Assembly: GCF_032854445.1 (NCBI RefSeq)
Contig: NC_088302.1
Span: 41,422,191-41,482,190, forward strand
Source of the DNA: Liolophura sinensis
Lineage: Eukaryota > Mollusca > Polyplacophora > Chitonida > Chitonidae
Reading direction: 5' to 3'
DNA: 60,000 nucleotides
Within the stretch, counting starts at the first letter, position 1, and the number at the start of each line of letters is the position of its first letter. Positions 22,401 through 33,339 of the stretch are shown piece by piece. The notes under the pieces were generated by a model. That model was not told where the DNA came from. It saw only the letters and a program-made list of their open reading frames with translations, and ran no database searches. Position numbers and translations under genes: made by a program.

Positions 22401-22685
22401 GTAGGCGTAGACGTTCGGGAAGCTACAGGTTCCGGTGTGCACGGAAAAGTAAGATGGATCACGACATTCTGCCCGGAAAGGCTTGATCTCGTTGCCGTCG
22501 CAGATGAACCCTTGTTTGCAGTTGCCTCTCTCCCTCAGATGAATGCCTCGCCTCACCCACTGACTGGAGGGCGTGTCTGCCGTACACACCTGCACGTTGT
22601 TGTGCATAGGTCCCAGTGCTCCCTGACCTGACGTCCACTGTATGTTGGCCACAGCGGCTAACGACAAAATCAGCATAAGTTTCAT
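19425..22685 (-). CDS. Gene 4: secreted two-module CBM14-like protein
   Basis: Exons 22685..22334 and 19657..19425, joined 585 nt, 194 residues. Signal peptide MKLMLILSLAAVANIQWTSG, then a short GQGALGPMHNN spacer. Module 1 Cys spacing 21-5-11-12-14 with an NCS glycosylation sequon; acidic linker; module 2 spacing 21-5-12-17-6 with DNCRQMFKCP and CPVGTRF. The 2676-bp intron is phase 1 (donor GTTCGT, acceptor CCAG) and the junction gives A-K-R-N-D. It carries a LINE and three SINEs. ATG at 22685 was chosen over the in-frame ATG at 22724 because it starts the hydrophobic segment and aligns with the starts of genes 5 and 6. Extracellular chitin or glycan binding is inferred from the cysteine pattern only. 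Confidence 0.8.
19880..21160 (+). mobile_element. LINE fragment, copy 2, intron of gene 4
   Basis: Same element, same 5' truncation and same intron position as 11110-12560 (shared TTTATGGAYGRAAAKGACAT and CAATTTG patches). The C-terminal frame at 20839-21054 (DNTLHLYRPFYG..WNKLPLELT) is typical of non-LTR ORF2 ends. The 3' end is GTGGTGTTAAGCCATAATC plus ATTC repeats. Confidence 0.75.
20424..20680 (+). mobile_element. SINE family A inside LINE copy 2
   Basis: Full-length head (ACCTCCGTGGCTCAGTTGG) to ACGGCGTAAAACACCAACC. Its site in the LINE differs from that of the SINE in copy 1, so the two insertions are independent. Confidence 0.85.
21166..21429 (+). mobile_element. SINE family A, variant head
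   Basis: Head CGGTGGTCGAGGTGGTTAGC with GTGGCGCAATGA, a variant shared with the next copy; normal body and AAATAAAT tail. It sits directly after the LINE tail. Confidence 0.8.
21600..21810 (+). mobile_element. SINE family A, variant head, internal deletion
   Basis: Head GGCCGACGTGATTAGTGTGC with GCGCGGCGCAACGACCCAG; part of the middle is missing; ends in ACGGCGTAAAACACCAATG. Confidence 0.78.
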
Positions 22686-22760
22686 AGTTGATTTTTTGTC
22701 TTTTACTTCTGACGCAGAGAACAATGAAACTCAAGATGATCGTTTGAGATTTTAGTTGAC

Positions 22761-22770
22761 TTATATATAG
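22761..22770 (-). promoter_or_regulatory. TATA box of gene 4
   Basis: Minus strand CTATATATAAGTCAAC about 77 bp above the ATG at 22685. Confidence 0.65.
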
Positions 22771-22859
22771 GATTACCACCCCGTAATTACCAAATAGTTT
22801 CAGTCCTGTCATAACGCTTATCTAACCATCTGACCTCTCGGAACATCTCGGTTTGTTGG

Positions 22860-23240
22860 GATTAATCCGCAAACATCCCAACTGATGTTTTTTACCTGGT
22901 TAAGTAAATGAAAATTAAAACAAAAACAATGTCAGTAATTTATTAAATCATCCAAGGATTATCAGCTTGTCTGGACGAGTGATGTTTTAAGCTTTCTGTC
23001 TTTGCAATGTCCGGTAATATTTTAGAGAACATTTGATATTTATCTAAGCAAACAAAGGACGCCGAGGCAGCATTAGATGGCATCCAAAGGAGAGTCATCT
23101 GTGGTAGTCTAGTGTTACATGATGTCTGATATCAAAGGAGGAATGGAGGGCATTTAAAATGCCGTTGTGCAGAAACTGCCTACCTTTGTGAACGCATTAA
23201 CATCGTGATTCATTTAATATTTGCTGAAGATCTGTGTCTA
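22860..23240. repeat. 5' flank block of type I genes
   Basis: Matches 4440-4760. Here the otherwise conserved ATGGCGCTG reads ATGCCGTTG (23159-23167), 474 bp above the start. Confidence 0.55.
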
Positions 23241-24529
23241 TTGTAAATTGTGCTGTATGATAATCGAAACATAAGTGTACAACACTAATTTCAATGCCAA
23301 CAATGTGTCAGTGTGGATGTACGTGAAAAAAAACAAGACCTGTAACATCTTTCACTTTGTTTATTTGATTTTTCTTCGACAATTTCAAGACGGCAATATT
23401 TCAGATATATTGTGGCGAAATTCCACGAAGATGATTCCGTCAAGCTGATAACACGAGATACTAATGATTGTGGCCCACGAATGATCATGACTTGCTTCCA
23501 ATGCATCATATGGAGAACGACCTTCAGTGTCTAGGACTAATCCATGAGGTTCTCCGGAAAGTAAGAGACATTATTTCTCAGGTCATGCATATATATTTTT
23601 CCACATATCATCCTCAGGTCCCTTTATTAGCCAATGCCCAGTTTCACGAATCTGTCTTTGATTGAAGAGTTTTAACTTCAAAACAGCTTCATGCGGTAAC
23701 ATTATAACATGTATATGCCAACTATACCTTGGAATTTTCTTTAGTGATGTTTAAGACTTTCTTGTGTTTAAGAGTTTAAGTTCAAATCTCAGTAAGAGAA
23801 TAACACTGCATGTTAAGACTAAGTCAGACTTAACTAAAAAAACAGCTTTCTTGATCCCAGCATCTGATTGCATGATTAAAAGCTTCTTTGGCCTTCATTA
23901 CAAGCATAAATTGCGAGTCAAAATTCTATAACTAATGTCGTTTTCCTGTTTAACTACATTTATTTGATTACTGATAATGTTATTTCTTGGATAATTTTTA
24001 TGCTATTGTTGACTCAACGAGTAGAACGCTAATACCTTTTAAGCTTTGAACCTGTGTGATCAATTCCTTTGCAAACTGGTTGAACCGTCCAACATTCATT
24101 GCAGACAACTTGACTTTCACCAGTAAGGGATGCATACCTGTGCATCACATGTAGCTAGTTCATCAATAACTTGCCGAAGGTTGTTGCTTTAATTTATCCC
24201 TGTTACTCCGATGTCTTCTACCCCCACATCTGATGTCATAATTGAGACTAATCCACGGCGTTAATTGGCTAAATAAATAAATACATATTTGTTTTCGAAT
24301 GGCTTTAATTGATTCAGAAACACATATATATTCAATCAACAGGTGATGTATTAATTAAGATAAACATTTAATCACCGTTTAGAGTGTGGACGAGAGTCAT
24401 TTTCTGGAAGCCATGGTTCATTAACATCTTAATTAATTCATTCGCAAATATTGTTTTAAAAAGTGAGCTTTTTTGAGATTTGATACAACGACGTTTCAAT
24501 GGGTACTTCTATTTGTTTTGGTACTTATA
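23241..24529. other. Spacer, no gene seen
   Basis: AT-rich with only short unconserved frames. AAATAAATAAAT at about 24270 has no SINE body attached. Confidence 0.5.
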
Positions 24530-25230
24530 CCTCATTTTCATTTTATAAAGACAGACACTTCACATACAACTACGTGAATACCTTGTTCAAACAAGCAGAT
24601 ATGACCGATCCACCTGACTCAATATATGGTAGATGAATATTAATATAAATACGGTGTCCCATCAAACAGAAGTTTGCTTAATGATTGACAGCAAAGACGA
24701 AAGAACAACAGCATACATTTGTTTTCAACATACATAACCAATGGCAGGAAAAATCTCATAACACAGGCACTTCCACTCCGTCTACAAAGGAGAAAAAAAA
24801 CGGCAAAAAGAGCTACATGAAGCTGCTGGTTTGCTATGATATTTCAACCTAATGCCTAAATACATGTACTTCTTAAAGCCTTCAATTTCTTCGTGAATGA
24901 GGCTTGCCAGAAATGTCCTTTCAGAATACACTGTATTTGAGCAATTGAGCATAAATGCATTACCAAATTTAGTAGGTCAGTATTGCACTGAATGATGGTG
25001 ATGGTTTGTTAAGTTCCGGTAAGATCAAAGACTTTCGAGCAAATAAGGTGGTAAACGGAGTGACATAAAAGCGATATATTTCAAGGTCTACAAACATTAT
25101 TATACACAAAATGTGACCTATTAAAAAAGTGTTCTCCGCTTACACGAATTTGCTTTTATAATAGTCGGCTTATGTTTCCCCATCCTTGAACAATTTGTAG
25201 AGGTGATTACGCTGCTCGCATACCATTATC
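24530..25230. repeat. Duplicated spacer block (copy of 16340-17030)
   Basis: See collinear patches at 16340-17030. No coding capacity kept. Confidence 0.6.
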
Positions 25231-25880
25231 AAATACATTGTATGTACGGACGGTACTATAAAGTTTCTTATATCTGGACCCGTAGACTCCGCGTTCTTCA
25301 TAGAGGATATACGAGCTACTGAATTTTTGCGAGACTGAATGTGTTTTGCGAGACTGAGCTATGCTAAACTGAAATTTGTACTCAAAATTTTGACGATGAG
25401 ATATCAATATGAAAGTTAAAGTGCCATACTTACAAGGAGCATAGTTTTAGTAAGGTAACTAATGTCATAACTGAGTGATATTATGATTTATTGATGGTGG
25501 GTGGAGGATACGAGAGTGCCTGCAGTAAACCACCGACCTTTTCCACATAGCGGTATCTGACAAACGTCTTGACTAAAAGCCGCAGCTCACATGGGGAGAG
25601 CTGCAATCCCACTCACGACCTTTCCGTTTTTTCTCCCTGTCGGCCTGATGTCCTTACAGTTCACAGTAGTTTCCCAGAGATCAGTGTTAATCTGTATTCT
25701 TACCACCAATCATGTCATTTGTTTATGAAGAATTTCAGAGGAGTGCTAGATTTTTCTCTTTTATTATTCAGAATGAACATATGCAGACATTCCTGGGTTA
25801 TACGAACAGCACGCTTTTTGTTGATACCAAACGCCTTTATACTTTATTGTAGATACTTCTGTGTACTTACTTTTGACACT
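25231..25880. other. Spacer, no gene seen
   Basis: A 111-codon plus-strand frame (25569-25904) runs into a decayed SINE and has no recognisable domain. Confidence 0.5.
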
Positions 25881-25885
25881 GTGTG

Positions 25886-26012
25886 TGAGAGCGCAGGACA
25901 ATGACTCAAGACCCTCTGACCAATGCGGTCGCTGTTTGGTCAAGCCCAACTCATGCAATCTTTCTCTCCGATCGTACATGGGAAAGTCTGCCAAGTCTCT
26001 GGATAATCATGG
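25886..26012 (+). mobile_element. SINE family A, decayed fragment
   Basis: CCAATGCGGTCGCTGT and CTCTCCGATCGTACATGGGA match the family; the tail is absent. Confidence 0.65.
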
Positions 26013-26429
26013 GTTTTCTGTTTATTTTCGTATGAATATTTTATGCTCTATAAAGATTAATCTTCACTGGACCCGATCTTTCTCATCACTAAAACGGTAT
26101 ATCCATGTATAGCATATCCACCGTAGCTGGATTTTTTGGACCAAAAATGGTTCCTGTTTCGCAGATCCTGTCTCAAGAGAGATATTGTTAATTTTAATAT
26201 TGTGAATTATCCTTAATTGGATAGCAACATCCTGTAGTGTCCTGCGCATGACGGTACACATCTTGTAGCATTTGTTAGATCATGTGTGTTATGTGACGAT
26301 TTCAGTAAACGTCATAAGTTATTAGGGCAAAGACTAGTGTGTCAAACGCCTTCACGTTTCATGTTTCTTACGTTTTACACTGAGTACAATTCTCTTGCAA
26401 GTAAATATGGACAGAGCATCCAGAATCTC
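26013..26429. other. Spacer, no gene seen
   Basis: No recognisable feature on either strand. Confidence 0.45.
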
Positions 26430-26640
26430 TGATACTGTGCCCCATTATTGCAAGACGACTTACCGAAGGCAAGCTAGCCGCCCCGCCCGTCTAATTATAC
26501 TGATACGGGCCATCCAGTCATTCCACTATCACCTTAGTGCTGAACGCCACGCTAGGAAATAGCAACATCGTCCTTTAAAGTCTTAGGTGTGACCCGATCC
26601 AGGTTTGGCCCTGGATCTATCGCTGTCGACTTTTGTTTTG
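26430..26640 (-). mobile_element. SINE family B, reversed, partial
   Basis: GACTTACCGAAGGCAAGC, CTTAGTGCTGAACGCCACGC and AGTCTTAGGTGTGACCCG are the reverse of the family B body at 10074-10406. Confidence 0.7.
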
Positions 26641-26734
26641 GAGGAAAAGCACAAGTAACATATATATATATGTAACAACAGGGACAGAATTAAGTCAAGC
26701 AAAGTAGTTTAAAATGATATTTGGTTTTAATACA

Positions 26735-26870
26735 TTGTGTGAAAACGATCAGGTTTTATACTGAGAGTTGTGTAACTACGTGTTAAAACGATCCAGGTTT
26801 TGCGTTGAGGGTGGTGTAATTACGTGTAAAAACAATCCAGTTTTTAGGTTGAGGGTGGTGTGACTTGGGA
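26735..26870. repeat. Three-unit repeat of about 53 bp
   Basis: Three copies with AAAACRATCCAGKTTTT and GTGTAATTACGTG. The unit resembles the 3' flank of type II exon 2 (7200-7240), as do the 39-bp arrays further right. Confidence 0.6.
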
Positions 26871-27059
26871 GCGGCCTATTCTCAGAGAAGGTAAATGAAC
26901 ATGTTTTCTCAGAAAAGGTCATTGATTGCAGACGGTGTTGATAGGAGTCGTGAACGTAACTGCTGAACAGTAAACCCACTATGTAAGATATTTCACTCTC
27001 TTACATACAGGTAATTTGATGGACATAGCATCTAAGCGCCAATTCCGATAATCGTATTT

Positions 27060-27710
27060 ACCGCGCATACAATTCTTAGCTCTGTGATGGTTTCTAATAG
27101 AAGTGGTTTTGGGAATTCACCTTGCGATTATTGATCTACAACGTTGATTTTGGTGGACGGCTGGTATACGGATGTCTGCTTCGATGCATAGATTCCCGAC
27201 CTCTCGAACTTCATCAACCCATAAACCTGACCTTTGGGCTAGTGAAAAATGACTTCAGTATACGATTTAAAAATTTACACTGTTGTTCTGGAAATAGAAA
27301 TACGCGTCAAGATTTCTTGAAACCAAAAAGTTAGCCATGCAGGTTCCAGGCGAAAACAGGTGGTTTACTCTAATTAAGCGTATTAAAGAACACCGTGGTA
27401 CAGTATTAGCGAAAATTCTTGTGTACTACATCAAACACCACATAAATAAATAAACTAGTAAATAAATTAATGAAGAAAGAAATTAATAAGTAAATATAAA
27501 GACTATGTAATTAGTGGATTGTTGGCTTTTTTGTGAGGAACATACGCCAGAAACACGTATCAAATTTAAGCCAAGCAACGTGGTCCCAGTGCACTGGTAC
27601 CACATATCCTCCTACCTGCTAGAATTCAGATGTTTGCAGAGATTTGTTAAAATGAGATGATCAAAACTTTCAGTAAAAATTATCTCTATTTTTTTCACGA
27701 TTTTAATACC
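27060..27710. repeat. Duplicated spacer block (copy of 6690-7200)
   Basis: Collinear with the 3' flank of the dead type II exon at 7340, leading here into the 39-bp array and the exon 2 tail at 28622. Confidence 0.55.
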
Positions 27711-27714
27711 TTGT

Positions 27715-28612
27715 ATAAAAACAATCCAGATTTTAGGCTGAGGATTGTGTAAAAACATGTACAGCGATCAATGTTTAAGATGTTTGTGTAACAACGTGTA
27801 CAATGATCAACCCTCAAAAGAGATGTGTAACAACGTGTACAACGATCAAGCCATAAAAGGGTTTTGTAGCAACGTGCACAACGATTAACACTTAGGAGGG
27901 TTGTGTAACAACGTGTACAACGATAAACACTTAAGAGCGTTATGTAACAACGTGTGAAACGATCAACGCTTAAGAGGGCTGTGTAACAACGTGTACTACG
28001 ATCAACCGTTGAGAGGGTTGTAACAACCTGCACAACGCTCAACACTTCAGAAGGTTGTGTAACGACGTGCTCTACAATCAGTCATTCAGAGGGGTGTGTA
28101 ACAACGTGTACAACGATCAACCCTTAAGAGAGTTCTGTAACAACGTGCACAACGCTACGATCAACGCTTAAGAGGGTTGTAGATTTAAGGTTTAGGGGTT
28201 GTGTAACAAGGTGTACAGCGATCAACGATTAAGAGAGTTGTGTCACAACGCGTACAATGATTAACGTTTAAAAAGGTTGTGTAACAACGTATACAACGAT
28301 CAGTTCTTAAGAAGGTTCTCTAACAATGTCTACAGCGATCAACTTTTAAGAGGCTAGTGTAACAACGTGTACAGCGATCAACGCTTGAGAGGCTTGTGTA
28401 ACAACGTGTACTATGATCAACGCTTAAGAGGTTGTGTATTAACGTGTACAGTGATCAAACGCTTGAGAGGGTTGTGTAACAACGTGCACCTCGCTAAACG
28501 TTTTTGAAGGTTGTGCAACAACGTGTACAACGATCAACGCTTTACAGATTTTAAGTTGAAGGTTGTGAAAAAACGTGCTCTACGATCAACGCTTAAGAGG
28601 GTTGTGTAAGTA
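27715..28612. repeat. Minisatellite, about 39-bp unit, about 22 copies
   Basis: Unit of the form TGTGTAACAACGTGTACAAC plus GATCAACGCTTAAGAGGGT, imperfect. GTTGTGTAACAAC in each unit is a short inverted repeat. It lies at the position of the 3' flank of a lost type II gene; a second array is at 36566-36860 and decayed units lie at 46250-46345. Confidence 0.88.
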
Positions 28613-28621
28613 CTCTGGTGA

Positions 28622-28720
28622 CGAAGGACACATCAGTTACGTTTTTTGCGTTGTGAGATAATGAGGGAAAGTTCTTCTGTGCGCTCACTTCCCTGGGAGG
28701 GACCAACCGCCCACGTCAGA
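28622..28720 (-). pseudogene. Tail of a lost type II exon 2 with 3' UTR
   Basis: ACATCAGTTACGT, TTGTGAGATAATGAGG and CTCACTTCCCTG match the last codons and 3' UTR of 7290-7370 and 46350-46440. Homology ends near 28720, so the module is gone. Confidence 0.6.
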
Positions 28721-29354
28721 AACTGTTCTCACAGAATATAATAAAAGGCTGTTGGAAACGCCGTCTGTAAACGTCTGTTTTTTTTGTTTTTGTGGTTTTT
28801 ATTTGTCAGTGTCTGATCTACATTTTCTTCTTTGTGTACGTTATAGCCTGCATTGTAATTCAGTCGAGAGTTCTCGAGGCTTCTGTGTTCATGAGTTTAG
28901 TGTCATTTTAAATAAATGTAATTTCTAGAAATATGTATCGGTGTTGTAAACATGTTTACAATCAAACCGTCCAGAATTTTCTTTCACGTTAGTCTATATA
29001 TATGAGTCACGGATTTGGGCGCTGTAAGATACTGTATGTACATATATTTGTAATTATTTGTATTGTTTTGTGTATTATTGTCAGTTGTATTATGTGTCTA
29101 TTTTGCTAAAATATATGTATTGAACTTCTTCAAGGGTCTTCGTGTTTCTTTGTTTGATCTTATTTAAGGCCTATCGATGATCTGAGTGTTAACAAGTCAG
29201 TTGTTCTTCCTCTTTACTCTCCGAAAGTGGTATCCTTACAAGACTTACAGCATTGAGAGTAAAACTAGTGCAGCGGAGAACAGTGTAACCACTGAAATGT
29301 CAGTTTACTCTCGTGTCAGTTTACCCCAGTTAGGTTTTTTATTCTAATTTGTCG
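28721..29354. other. Spacer, no gene seen
   Basis: T-rich; 29255-29350 matches 32470-32600, so it is duplicated flank. Confidence 0.45.
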
Positions 29355-29525
29355 TGTAGCTCTCAGAGAGGGTCAAGGAACCTGTGTTCTCAGAGAGGAT
29401 CAAACCTGTATTCTCAGAGAGGGTAAAAGGAACCTGCGTTCTCAGAGAGGGTCAAGGTACCTGTATTCTCAGAAAAGGTCAAGGAGCCTGTGTTCTCAGA
29501 GAAGATCGATTAACCTATGTTCTTA
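29355..29525. repeat. Minisatellite, about 28-bp unit with TTCTCAGAGAGGGTCAAGG
   Basis: About six imperfect copies, some with AACCTGTG. Single decayed relatives occur at 10530-10560, 18590-18700 and 26880-26930, so it was amplified from a pre-existing spacer motif. Confidence 0.75.
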
Positions 29526-29534
29526 GATTCCAAC

Positions 29535-29615
29535 CCACCCCAATGGCTCGGCTGGTAGAGTGTCCGTTTCCGGGGTAGTAGATCCAGGGTCAATCCTGGA
29601 TCGGGTATCACCTAT
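29535..29615 (+). mobile_element. SINE family B, 5' head only
   Basis: AATGGCTCGGCTGGTAGAGT and GGGTCAATCCTGGATCGGG give the tRNA-like A and B boxes; the body is missing. Confidence 0.65.
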
Positions 29616-29629
29616 AAGCTTTAAAAGTT

Positions 29630-29725
29630 CATATTATTTCATCACGTCATATCATTTTATTAGATCATGTCATTTTATCACGTCATATCTTTTCATTATG
29701 GTATATCATTTCATCACCTCATAAC
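29630..29725. repeat. 18-bp minisatellite TATCATTTCATCACGTCA, about five copies
   Basis: Short version of the array at 38870-39130, at the same place relative to the downstream gene. Confidence 0.75.
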
Positions 29726-30494
29726 TGGCGAAATTGAAATCGACTATCTTTCTGACACCAAATGAATAAATTAATTTCTGGAAGATGCAAGTAGTTTAAA
29801 ACCGTTACAGTTGTGTATTTATTGAATGACAAGTTGTTTAAGACAAGAATTGTTCCACATACGTCGGCGGTCATTTCTGTAGGTGGGGGAAAAGGGAGTG
29901 CCAGGAGTAAGCTGCCGACTTTTTGCAAGTCACTAGCGAACTGTTCAAAGTACTGACTTAACTAACACTGATGGAAGACAAGTGCTTTTTAACGTGTTTC
30001 TGAACAAAATTTCCACAAATCCCAATCAAACATTATGAGCGGAAATTTTAAACCCAGACCTCATCTGTCAGCCGTTTAGAGTCGCGTTTAGAACGGCGAG
30101 CAAAACAGGTGGTATAGTAGGAGCGTGGTTTTTCACGTTTCGGTGACTTTTTAAAGGTCTTTCAAAGAGTAACATACACTGAAATTGTATCTTTGAATAC
30201 ATAACCAGGCTATAAGTCTTATAAGAGCTACTGGGTTTTCAATTGTTACTTTCTAACTTGAGCTTAAGACAATCTAAGGTGCTGTCACTGCAAACTTGCT
30301 CAATACTGAAATATGATTCACAAGGAAACGAATATTTGATTCAAAAAGCTTTAATACTGATATTTTGTTTCTTTTAAGAAAACGCAAAGGTTGAAGCAAA
30401 GGCGTTTGAGAAGAATACAAGACAATTATTACATAAGCATACAATGTTTAGAGAGTTCGTCATCGACACTTCCTGTTCTGGGATTTTCTGAGAA
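29726..30494. repeat. 3' flank block of gene 5 (copies at 34810-35272 and 39150-39500)
   Basis: Near-identical to 34810-35090 over most of its first half. Its right part (30230-30430) is near-identical to 39240-39470. Holds minus-strand ATTAAA at 30350-30355, 140 bp past the gene 5 stop, a likely polyadenylation signal (also at 39363-39368 for gene 6). Confidence 0.65.
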
Positions 30495-31915
30495 CTATTG
30501 TCTGATCCCACAGCCTTGATCGTCCGGTACGCACGCCCCATCAACGTCTTGTGAACTTCCGCCTCCAAATCTTGTGCCGACTGGACACAAGTGCAGCCAG
30601 TCGTCGTGGACTCCGACATTGGGACATTTGAATATCTGTCGACAGTCGCTCGGGTCTCCCACGTACAGCTCTGTGAGGTCTGGATCAGACTTTGAGAACA
30701 GTTGCTCGCACGCATCATTGCGCTTTGCTGAAGAGGACAAGAGGTGCAACAAACATGCAACAACAGCTGACAAGGGCTGTTAAAGTATTATCTTAGCAAT
30801 AAAATAATAACAAGACGTTTTCAGGCTAATAATACCAAGGCCTGAATAGATTTTTCAGGCCAATAATGCCAAAGCATGAATAGATTTCACAGGTCAAGAA
30901 TACCAAGGTCTGACTACATTTCACAGGTCAATAATACCAAGGCATGAATAGAATTCCGAGGCCAAAAGTGCCCAGACCTGAATAGATTTTCCAGGCGACA
31001 GCCAGCATTGTGATGAGAGGAAACCGAACGGAGCACAGAGGAAACCAACGATCATTTACAGTTTGTTGCCAGACCTCACCACTTACGATCGGAGAGAAAA
31101 TCGAAAATTTTGAATAAGATACAACACTCGTTTGTAAATAGTTTGACTAAAATTACAACTAAACTCACAAGCAATAATTTTAACGTAAGAACTGGTTTCT
31201 CGTGTATAAAATTTTACTATACAAAATCTTTCCACACGATTGTATAATGATCTAGCTGAAAAAACATTGTACACACAAAGGTGTTACAGATGGCCGCTAG
31301 CAAGCAACAAAGCCACCTAACCTTGACCATGTATCAATTTTTACAGGTTGTAATCAAGAAGTTTTTATTGATGCAAGCCCTCCTAGAGTACCTGGAAAAG
31401 TTACTAGCGTAAAAACTCACTGGTAAAGACGTCTATGTGTTTTAACCAAAACAGCGCCTTAAATGAATGTCACAACTACGGCCCCTCTTTAATGTCTGCA
31501 GTAAATCCATTTCTGATGAGGCCTGAGCTGCTTAAGAACTACAGATTGTAACATTGTCATACGAACCATTGAGTCGTTCGAAGTCCAGGTTCTCATCCTC
31601 TTCTTCAGCAGAACAGTTGAAGGAGCTGTAGATGTAGGCGTAGACATTTGGAAAGCTGCAGGTTCCGGTGTGCACGGAGAAGTACGAAGGATCACGACAT
31701 GGTGCCCGGAAAGGCTTGATCTCGTTGCCGTCGCAGATGTACCCTTGCTTGCACTCGCCTCTCTCCCTCAGGTGGATGCCTCGCCTCACCCACGGACCAG
31801 ACGTGTCTGCCGTACACACCTGCACGTTGTTGTGCATAGGCCCCAGTGGTCCCTGCCCTGACGTCCGTTGAATGATGGCCACAGCGGCTAATGATAAAAT
31901 CAGCACGAGATTCAT
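30495..31915 (-). CDS. Gene 5: secreted two-module CBM14-like protein
   Basis: Exons 31915..31567 and 30727..30495, joined 582 nt, 193 residues. Signal peptide MNLVLILSLAAVAIIQRTSG, spacer GQGPLGPMHNN, module 1 with Cys spacing 20-5-11-12-14 (one residue shorter than gene 6 near TADTSGPW), acidic linker, module 2 spacing 21-5-12-17-6. Intron 839 bp, phase 1, donor GTTCGT; junction A-K-R-N-D. It differs from gene 6 by about six residues in exon 1 and five in exon 2, so this is the youngest pair in the array. Likely an extracellular chitin or glycan binder; role not known. Confidence 0.82.
30800..30995. repeat. Intronic 34-bp minisatellite, gene 5
   Basis: About five units of the form AGGTCAATAATACCAAGGCA plus TGAATAGAATTCCG, starting about 70 bp above the exon 2 acceptor. 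A decayed SINE middle part follows at about 30995-31100. Confidence 0.75.
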
Positions 31916-31988
31916 GGTTGCTTCTTGTCTTTTCGAGCTGAAGAAGAAAACACTGAAATCGAAGATGACAGTTTTGGGTTGGACTGAC

Positions 31989-31998
31989 TTATATACAG
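31989..31998 (-). promoter_or_regulatory. TATA box of gene 5
   Basis: Minus strand CCTGTATATAAGTCAGTC about 75 bp above the ATG at 31915. Confidence 0.65.
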
Positions 31999-32089
31999 GC
32001 TTCCATTGTGTTATTAACTTACACCTTCTTCTTCTTGGTTACGTTTTGCCAACATTCTGACCTTTCTGAACATCTTCGCGTCAAACAGA

Positions 32090-33339
32090 GGTTGTCTGCG
32101 TCATTGTACAAATAGCCAAATTGACAGTTTTTACCTGCTTAAGTAAATGGAAACAACGAAGAAACAAAATGTCAGTTATATATTAACTCACCTATGGGTT
32201 ATAAGGTTGTATAGGTCTGTGCTATTTATGACTTTATGTGTTTATAATGTCTGCTAATATTTTCGAGAACATTTGATATTTGTCTTTGCAAACAGACTAC
32301 GCCAAGACACCACTGGATGCCATCGCCCTCAACGAGTTTCCAGTGTTACATAATGTCTGACATCGAGGAGGAATGAAAGGTGAAGAATATGGCGCTGCAC
32401 AGAAGCCACAGCTGTTTGTGAGCATAGCAATCAAATGATGCATCTAATAATCTTCCTGACATTTTTGTAATTAAAAACGTACAGCAAAGAGAGTAAGACC
32501 AGAGCAGCGACGACGGTGTGATAGCTGGCATATTGTCACACGTAACCGGTAAAATATGACCTCTTGTCAATTTACCTCAGTCAGGGTTTTATTCTAACTG
32601 TTCATGTAAAATATGCTGTGATGTTAATTGCAATTTATTAGATGTCACTAGTCTAGAATTACTCAGAATGCTGTGCCGTCATCACATTTAACATAAAATC
32701 ACATTAAAACAATGCTAAGGAACAAAAAGATTTACTAAATGACAGTTATTTACTGAGGCCTTGAAAATGTCTTGCCCATTGTCACTCGAAGCAACACTGT
32801 ACAGTGTAAGCTTCAATATGTTAAATATATGAGTATAAATGAAAAACAGAGGCTTCATTTTCTTTACTTACTATTTACTCGACGAATGAATAGCTGATTA
32901 GCGCTCAACGCTACGTCGACAATATTTCAACCAATATGTAGAAATTTCACGCCGGCGATTCCGTCATGATAATACCAGGCACTAATTATGGCATGACCAA
33001 TGGTTCCTGTAATTAAAGTTTACTACACACTATTGCTGGCGATCCGTTTCGCATGGGACCAGGTCATGTTATCCTTTAGGAAACAACCCAAATTATTATC
33101 TGGTAATACATGCATGTATATCGATCCCAATAGCTAAAAGCTGTTATTAGCCAGAGTCCGAACAAATACTTTAACTGCGAGACTTATAGCTTCTTGACTT
33201 TAATTGTGCTCATAAATTACGAATCATTTTAGACTTTCGTACTCCTGACCATCCGAATGTTGATGCCAGACCCTCCTATGTACTGCTAAGACGATAAGAA
33301 CAACAGGATTGAGTTATGCGATGGTAGATCTATACAACA
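32090..33339. repeat. 5' flank block of gene 5 (copy at 41070-41930)
   Basis: Near-identical to 41100-41930 for most of 32090-32870. ATGGCGCTG at 32389-32397, 474 bp above the start. From 32870 to 33340 no gene or known repeat was seen. Confidence 0.6.

Noticed and set aside
25569-25904. 111-codon plus-strand frame as a gene
   Set aside because: Its 3' end runs into a decayed SINE, and nothing in it is recognisable.
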